Shown here: piece after piece, positions 1 through 9,325 of the stretch
Numbering within the stretch: position 1 is the first letter of the stretch
How the letters are laid out: every line of letters starts with the position of its first letter
Source of the DNA: Nocardioides sp.
Lineage (GTDB): Bacteria; Actinomycetota; Actinomycetes; Propionibacteriales; Nocardioidaceae
DNA: 9,325 nt
Assembly: GCA_021166815.1 (NCBI GenBank)
Contig: JAJPEO010000304.1
Coordinates: 1-9,325, forward strand
Reading direction: 5' to 3'
Program-made: the position numbers and the translations under genes
The notes under the pieces: model-generated
What the model saw: the letters and a program-made list of their open reading frames with translations, nothing else
What the model was told of the DNA's origin: nothing
Databases searched by the model: none

Positions 1-119
1 ACCAGGACGTCGAGGCCGGCCGCTCCACCGAGGTGGAGGCCTTCGCCGGCCGGGTCGTCGCCATGGGCGAGCGCCACGGGATCGAGACCCCGTACAACCA
101 AGCCATGCTGTGGATCCTG

Positions 120-131
<12 letters not shown>
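1..131 (+). CDS. 2-dehydropantoate 2-reductase (ketopantoate reductase), C-terminal fragment
   Basis: Only the last 42 codons are in the window, read in the frame starting at base 3 and ending with TGA at 129-131. The peptide contains QDVEAGRSTEVEAFAGRVV, then a GIETPYNQAML stretch. This is the usual end of the ApbA/PanE C-terminal domain: an acidic 'D-x-E-x-G-R-x-T-E' helix, then 'G-hydrophobic-x-T-P-x-N'. Family members reduce 2-dehydropantoate to pantoate with NADPH in the cytosolic route to pantothenate and CoA. The N-terminal Rossmann half is outside the window, so cofactor choice cannot be checked. PanE-like paralogues with other substrates share this tail, so the family is fairly secure but the exact substrate is not. 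The 3' end overlaps the opposing hydrolase gene by 12 bp. Confidence 0.75.
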
Positions 132-2727
<2,596 letters not shown>

Positions 2728-2761
2728 GCCGGGTCGCCTCGAGGAGACCCCCGAGACGGCC

Positions 2762-2793
2762 GAAGGCCCCGGACCGTGAGGTCCGGGGCCTTC
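2762..2793. terminator. bidirectional hairpin between convergent tpl and tuf
   Basis: A perfect 14-bp stem (2762-2775 with 2780-2793, arms GAAGGCCCCGGACC and its complement) closes a GTGA loop. It lies 34 bp after the tpl stop and 36 bp after the tuf stop, on opposite strands, so it can end both transcripts. The run of T after the stem is short on either strand, as is common for actinobacterial terminators. Confidence 0.85.
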
Positions 2794-2829
2794 AGCGTGC
2801 TGCCAGTGCGCCCCGATGGGGCGCTGGGA

Positions 2830-4023
<1,194 letters not shown>

Positions 4024-4098
4024 TGTGGGCTCCTCCTGGTTGGTTGTTTCTCTGACTCGTGGTGGGGTTGTTGCAGGTGCCGAGGACCCGGGGGCGGG

Positions 4099-6213
<2,115 letters not shown>

Positions 6214-6271
6214 TGAAAGTCACAGTTCCTTGAAGTCGGTGGGCTGGTGGTCAGCGCGAAGTGGGGGTGCG

Positions 6272-6299
6272 GGGCGTGCGCCGCGAGCAGCGCACGCCC
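6272..6299 (-). promoter_or_regulatory. 10-bp-stem hairpin in the rpsG-fusA gap
   Basis: GGGCGTGCGC (6272-6281) pairs perfectly with GCGCACGCCC (6290-6299) around an 8-base loop. On the mRNA (minus) strand it begins 6 bases after the rpsG stop codon. No T-run follows, so it is unlikely to stop all transcription. It may be a partial terminator, an RNA-processing or stabilising structure, or a protein-binding site. The structure is seen; the role is inferred. Confidence 0.6.
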
Positions 6300-6305
6300 G
6301 CAACG

Positions 6306-6776
6306 TCACCAGCGGTAGTGGGCGAAGGCCTTGTTCGACTCGGCCATCTTGTGGGTGTCCTCGCGCTTCTTCACAGCGGCGCCGAGGCCGTTGCTCGCGT
6401 CGAGGATCTCGTTCATCAGACGCTCCGACATCGTCTTCTCACGACGGTCGGCCGCGTAGCCGACGAGCCAGCGCAGGGCCAGCGTCGTGCTGCGGTTGGC
6501 CTTGACCTCGACCGGCACCTGGTAGGTCGCACCGCCGACGCGGCGGGACTTGACCTCGATGGCCGGCTTGACGTTGTCGAGCGCACGCTTGAGCGTGACG
6601 ACCGGGTCGGTGCCGGTCTTCTCGCGGCAACCCTCGAGCGCGCTGTAGACGATGCGCTGGGCGACGGCCTTCTTGCCGTCGATGAGGACCTTGCTGACGA
6701 GCTGGGAGACCAGCTGCGAGCCGTAGACCGGGTCGACGACGATCGGGCGCTTGGGAGCGGGACCCTTGCGAGGCAT
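6306..6776 (-). CDS. rpsG: 30S ribosomal protein S7
   Basis: 156 residues, the usual bacterial S7 length, from ATG at 6774-6776 to TGA at 6306-6308. S7 nucleates assembly of the 30S head by binding the 3' domain of 16S rRNA and contacts E-site tRNA. Recognisable segments are [10 protein letters not shown], the SKVLIDGKK stretch (28-36), the [14 protein letters not shown] beta-arm (78-91) and the [11 protein letters not shown] helix (117-127), ending AFAHYRW. The open frame continues upstream into rpsL, but the start is set by AAGGAG (6782-6787) 5 bases before the ATG. The ATG shares one base with the rpsL stop (TAATG), which suggests translational coupling. In E. coli S7 represses its operon by binding a long rpsL-rpsG spacer; here there is no spacer. 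Confidence 0.97.
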   Translation of the reverse strand: MPRKGPAPKRPIVVDPVYGSQLVSQLVSKVLIDGKKAVAQRIVYSALEGCREKTGTDPVVTLKRALDNVKPAIEVKSRRVGGATYQVPVEVKANRSTTLALRWLVGYAADRREKTMSERLMNEILDASNGLGAAVKKREDTHKMAESNKAFAHYRW

Positions 6777-7147
6777 TACTTCTCCTTCTTCGCGCCGTAG
6801 CGGCTGCGGGCCTGCTTGCGGTTCTTGACACCCTGGGTGTCGAGCGAGCCGCGGATGATCTTGTAGCGGACACCGGGGAGGTCCTTCACACGGCCTCCAC
6901 GCACGAGCACGATCGAGTGCTCCTGGAGGTTGTGACCGACACCCGGGATGTAGGCGGTGACCTCGACGCCACTGCTCAGGCGCACGCGGGCGACCTTGCG
7001 GAGGGCGGAGTTCGGCTTCTTGGGGGTGGTCGTGTAGACGCGGGTGCAGACGCCACGGCGCTGCGGGGATCCCTTCAGGGCAGGCGTCTTGTTCTTCGAC
7101 ACCTTGTCCTGGCGGCCCTTGCGGACCAACTGCTGAATGGTGGGCAC
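6776..7147 (-). CDS. rpsL: 30S ribosomal protein S12
   Basis: 123 residues, beginning [12 protein letters not shown], from GTG at 7145-7147 with AAAGGGA (7157-7163) 9 bases upstream. S12 lies at the decoding centre of the small subunit and helps set translational accuracy. The [12 protein letters not shown] loop (40-51) and [12 protein letters not shown] (84-95) are intact. Lys43 and Lys88, where substitutions give streptomycin resistance in other bacteria, are both wild type, so the allele looks streptomycin-sensitive. It is the first gene of the str operon. The preceding 183 bp probably hold the operon promoter. The neighbour upstream is an MFS gene on the same strand, not rpoC. Confidence 0.98.
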   Translation of the reverse strand: MPTIQQLVRKGRQDKVSKNKTPALKGSPQRRGVCTRVYTTTPKKPNSALRKVARVRLSSGVEVTAYIPGVGHNLQEHSIVLVRGGRVKDLPGVRYKIIRGSLDTQGVKNRKQARSRYGAKKEK

Positions 7148-7330
7148 CGGGTTGGTTCCCTTTCTGTTCTTCTCTCACGGCCCGGCGCGGTGCCGGACTC
7201 GGGTTGGAGCTGTGAAGCGATGTGCCGACTCACTCGTGAGCTGCCAGGTTCCACTGGGACGGATCCACTGGGGGACGGCTGGGTGTGAGCACGCGCATGG
7301 GTCTGGACATGCCAGACACGGAGAACGAGG
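7148..7330 (-). promoter_or_regulatory. probable str operon promoter/leader region
   Basis: This 183-bp gap lies between the MFS stop and rpsL. Its length and position suit the main promoter and leader of the ribosomal operon, but I could not recognise a clear -35/-10 pair. It holds two adjacent 14-bp direct repeats, GGTTCCACTGGGAC (7247-7260) and GGATCCACTGGGGG (7261-7274), 11 of 14 bases identical. It also has short inverted repeats at 7229-7240 (CTCAC-TC-GTGAG) and 7182-7196 (CCGGC-GCGGT-GCCGG), the latter just before the rpsL Shine-Dalgarno. Confidence 0.5.
7301..7317 (-). terminator. weak hairpin after the MFS gene
   Basis: GTCTGG and CCAGAC pair perfectly around a 5-base loop, 13 bases past the MFS stop. 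The stem is only 6 bp and no T-run follows, so it may be a weak terminator at best. Some read-through from marR-MFS into rpsL is possible. Confidence 0.35.
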
Positions 7331-8557
7331 TTACTCGCCGCCCCCAGCAGCGGCCAAATGCGCGACGGCAGGCCGTACGGACCCTTGCGGGCGCTCGGCC
7401 CGCGCCTGGGCCGCGAGGTAGAGCATCGCGGAGACCCCGACGCCCAGCACGGTGAGGAGGCCGCCCCCGATCAACGTCCAGCGAGCACCGTACTCCTCGC
7501 CGATCCAGCCGATGATCGGCGCGCCCAGCGGCGTGCCGCCGAGGAAGATCATCACGTACAGGGCCATGACCCGGCCGCGGACGCCCGCCTCGGTGTGGAG
7601 CTGCATGTAGGCGTTGGCGCTGGTGATGAACGTGAGCGCCAGGAAGCCCGTCACCGGGGCCAGCAGCGCGAAGGTGAGGTACGAGGGCATCAGGCCCGCG
7701 GCGATGACGGTGGCGCCGAAGGCCAGGGCCCCGCCCACGACCATGCGGTGCCGGACCCGCTCGCGCCGGGCGGCGAGGAGCGAGCCCGTCAGGGACCCGA
7801 CCGCCAGGAAGGTGCCGAGCAGGCCGAACTCCTCGGCGCCCTTGCCGAAGACCTCGGTCGCCATCAGCGCCGAGGTGATCTGGAAGTTCAGCCCGAAGGT
7901 GCCGGCGAAGAAGACGATCGAGAGCACCAGGACGAGGTCGGGGCGCGCCATGACGTACGCCAGCCCCTCGCGCGTCGCGCCTCTTCGCCGCGACATCGGC
8001 TCCGGGGAGTCCAGGGCGCTGACGTCGAGGGTGCGCAGCGACCAGATCGGCGCGGCGTACGACATCGCGTTGAGGAGGATGACCCAGCCGGTGGCGACCG
8101 CTCCCCCGCCCAGCCCTGCGATCAGGAAGCCGGCCAGGCCCGGGCCCACGAGGCGGGCGGCGTTGAAGCTGGCGGAATTGAGGCCCACCGCGTTGGTGAG
8201 GTCGACGGGGTCGACCAGCTCGGAGACGAAGCTCTGGCGGGCCGGGGCGTCGAAGGCTGCCGCCACCCCGAGGACGAGGGCGAGCAGGTAGACGTGCCAC
8301 ACCTCTGCGGCACCGCTCACGGCCAGGACGCCCAGGACCGCGGCGGGCAGCGCCATGCCGAGGTTGGTCAGCTGGAGCAGGCGGTGCTTGGGCACCCGGT
8401 CGGCGACGAGGCCGGCGAGCGGCGTCAGGAGCAGGAACGGCAAGAACTGCAGGCCGGTGGTGATGCCGAGGGCGGTGGCACCGGAGCCCACGGTGAGCTC
8501 CAGGACCAGCCAGTCCTGGGCGACGCGCTGCATCCAGGTGCCGGTGTTCGACACCAC
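7331..8557 (-). CDS. MFS transporter, drug/siderophore-exporter-like (12-TM); 5' end uncertain
   Basis: From GTG at 8555-8557 the protein has 408 residues with many hydrophobic segments, consistent with an inner-membrane proton-driven exporter. The MFS motif A is visible as GLVADRVPKHR at 49-59, after TM2. VSNTGTWMQRVAQDWLVL at the N-terminus is characteristic of the EntS-like/MFS_3 family. The cargo cannot be told from sequence. This GTG falls inside the first membrane segment. The same frame upstream encodes SPTFRSLSNTNYRRYAAGG, the usual family N-terminus, so the real protein almost certainly starts earlier. No ATG, GTG or TTG lies in frame between 8558 and the marR end; the only near-start codon is CTG at 8681-8683, overlapping the marR stop as CTGA. 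The gene follows marR on the same strand and is probably cotranscribed and MarR-controlled. Confidence 0.88.
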   Translation of the reverse strand: MVSNTGTWMQRVAQDWLVLELTVGSGATALGITTGLQFLPFLLLTPLAGLVADRVPKHRLLQLTNLGMALPAAVLGVLAVSGAAEVWHVYLLALVLGVAAAFDAPARQSFVSELVDPVDLTNAVGLNSASFNAARLVGPGLAGFLIAGLGGGAVATGWVILLNAMSYAAPIWSLRTLDVSALDSPEPMSRRRGATREGLAYVMARPDLVLVLSIVFFAGTFGLNFQITSALMATEVFGKGAEEFGLLGTFLAVGSLTGSLLAARRERVRHRMVVGGALAFGATVIAAGLMPSYLTFALLAPVTGFLALTFITSANAYMQLHTEAGVRGRVMALYVMIFLGGTPLGAPIIGWIGEEYGARWTLIGGGLLTVLGVGVSAMLYLAAQARAERPQGSVRPAVAHLAAAGGGE

Positions 8558-8628
8558 GCCGCCGGCGGCGTAGCGGCGGTAGTTGGTGTTGCTGAGGGAG
8601 CGGAACGTGGGGCTCGTGGTCTCTCCAG

Positions 8629-8679
8629 GTGCTTCTCGTGGGGGGTGCTTGTCGGTGGGGGGTGCTTCTCTTCGGCGGG
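8629..8679. repeat. three tandem 16-18-bp direct repeats between marR and the MFS gene
   Basis: Three units each begin GTGCTT on the plus strand and end in a G-run: 8629-8644, 8645-8661 and 8662-8679. They read GTGCTTCTCGTGGGGG, GTGCTTGTCGGTGGGGG and GTGCTTCTCTTCGGCGGG. They fill almost the whole stretch just after the marR stop and lie in the presumed 5' extension of the MFS frame, so they are either leader sequence or a repetitive charged N-terminal peptide. Confidence 0.7.
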
Positions 8680-9129
8680 TCAGTCCGACTGGGCCAGCCG
8701 CGCCAGGATCGGCGCGGCGGCGCGCAGGACCTCGCGCTCGTCACGGGGCAGGTCGCGCAACCGTTGCGCGAGCCACGCGTCGCGGCGTCGGCGGTCCTTG
8801 ACGATGGCCGCCCGGCCCGCCTCCGTGAGGGACACGACGACCTGGCGGCCATCGCTCTCGTGGGAGCGGCGTACGACGAACCCACCGTCGGCCAGGCAGT
8901 TCACCGTGCGGGTCATCGACGGCGGCTGGACCTTCTCCGACCGCGCCAGCTCGCCGATGGACTGGTCGCCGACTCGCAGGAGCAGGCCCAGGACGGTCAT
9001 CTGGCCGATGCTGAGGTCGTTGTCCGGGTCGCGCTCCACCGCGAGCCGGCGCCGCAGCCGCATGACGGCGGCGCGGAGCTCGGAGGCGAGCCCCGCGTCG
9101 GTGCGGGCGACGACTTCGGTGGAGGGCAT
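8680..9129 (-). CDS. MarR family transcriptional regulator
   Basis: 149 residues, the usual MarR size, binding DNA as a dimer. The winged helix-turn-helix spans about residues 40-100. SIGELARSEKV (57-67) is helix 2, PPSMTRTVNCLADGGFV (69-85) the recognition helix, and RRSHESDGRQVVVSLT (87-102) the wing with the conserved D-x-R (Asp93, Arg95). The outer helices form the dimer interface. MarR proteins usually repress an adjacent efflux gene and themselves until a small aromatic or other ligand binds. The MFS gene lies immediately downstream on the same strand, so that is the likely target. The start is ATG at 9127-9129. No Shine-Dalgarno precedes it, but a TAGGCT -10-like box lies 7 bases upstream, suggesting a leaderless mRNA. 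Confidence 0.93.
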   Translation of the reverse strand: MPSTEVVARTDAGLASELRAAVMRLRRRLAVERDPDNDLSIGQMTVLGLLLRVGDQSIGELARSEKVQPPSMTRTVNCLADGGFVVRRSHESDGRQVVVSLTEAGRAAIVKDRRRRDAWLAQRLRDLPRDEREVLRAAAPILARLAQSD

Positions 9130-9161
9130 GATGCTTAGCCTAACTCATTACCTTGGCTAAA
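9130..9161 (-). promoter_or_regulatory. marR promoter and candidate operator
   Basis: On the minus strand TAGGCT (9142-9137) fits the actinobacterial TAnnnT -10 pattern and ends 7 bases before the marR ATG, placing the transcription start at or next to the start codon. An inverted repeat TTAGCC (9135-9140) and GGCTAA (9155-9160) with 14 bases between covers this -10. The left arm also forms a 9-bp palindrome, TTAGCCTAA (9135-9143). A repressor bound here would block the promoter, which suits MarR autoregulation. No good -35 box was seen. Confidence 0.6.
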
Positions 9162-9180
9162 CATTCCTCCTGATCCCGGA

Positions 9181-9230
9181 GCGGTGAGTGAGCCACGTCG
9201 CACCGCCGCGGAATGTGGCTGGCTCACCGC
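9181..9230. repeat. long imperfect inverted repeat (hairpin) upstream of marR
   Basis: The arms 9181-9196 (GCGGTGAGTGAGCCAC) and 9215-9230 (GTGGCTGGCTCACCGC) are complementary at 14 of 16 positions, with an 18-base spacer. No T-run follows on either strand, so it is not a standard intrinsic terminator, though it could act as one for a gene beyond the window. It could also be a dispersed intergenic repeat. Confidence 0.6.
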
Positions 9231-9325
9231 CCACGCCGCGAGGCACCCCGAAATGCCGAAGAGCGGGGGGTGGGGCCCCTTCCCCGCGGGGGGTCGGGGG
9301 GGGACTCACCGCGCCGGGGCGCGCG
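9231..9325. other. G-rich intergenic tract, no gene seen
   Basis: The plus strand has G-runs of 6 (9265-9270), 4 (9272-9275), 6 (9288-9293) and 8 (9296-9303) within 39 bases. The palindromes GGGGCCCC (9272-9279) and CCCCGCGGGG (9282-9291) lie among them. No start codon with a ribosome binding site and no recognisable peptide was found. Confidence 0.5.

Noticed and set aside
6776..7147. Streptomycin-resistance change in S12
   Set aside because: Lys43 and Lys88 and the loops around them are the wild-type sequence.
7331..8557. Naming the MFS gene entS or a specific drug pump
   Set aside because: The family signature is visible, but substrate cannot be inferred and no siderophore or antibiotic genes are adjacent.
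7358..9160. A 600-codon plus-strand open frame opposite the MFS and marR genes
   Set aside because: The translation is rich in Arg, Gly, Glu and Gln with no recognisable fold, while the minus strand carries two clear protein families.

Overview
The window is GC-rich bacterial chromosomal DNA. It carries a classical str operon (rpsL-rpsG-fusA-tuf) whose protein sequences look actinobacterial. Frequent GTG starts, a likely leaderless regulator mRNA and the EF-G and EF-Tu N-termini suggest a high-GC actinomycete. Nocardioidaceae (Nocardioides or a relative) is my best guess, from memory of the family and not from a database comparison.

Layout from left to right. Positions 1-131 (+) hold the 3' end of a ketopantoate reductase-like gene. 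It overlaps by 12 bp, tail to tail, a hormone-sensitive-lipase-type alpha/beta hydrolase (120-1178, -). A 181-bp region rich in short repeats (1179-1359) separates the hydrolase from a divergent gene (1360-2727, +). That gene encodes a beta-eliminating PLP lyase whose residues match tyrosine phenol-lyase and not tryptophanase. A perfect 14-bp-stem hairpin (2762-2793) lies between its stop and the convergent end of tuf.

Positions 2830-7147 (-) are the str operon, transcribed rpsL, rpsG, fusA, tuf. rpsL and rpsG overlap by one base (TAATG). rpsG and fusA are separated by 92 bp containing a 10-bp-stem hairpin. fusA and tuf are separated by 75 bp. Upstream on the same strand are a marR-type regulator (8680-9129) and an MFS exporter (7331 to at least 8557), probably one transcription unit. 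The last 196 bases (9130-9325) hold the marR promoter/operator, a long imperfect hairpin and a very G-rich tract, with no gene that I can support.

Functionally there are three units. The translation-factor operon is housekeeping. The MarR-MFS pair is a typical self-regulated efflux module. The tyrosine phenol-lyase, predicted to convert tyrosine to phenol, pyruvate and ammonia, is the most distinctive metabolic gene. I see no clear new multi-gene system. The points most worth a second look are the lyase and its repeat-rich promoter, the missing normal start codon of the MFS gene, and the repeat/hairpin elements around marR.
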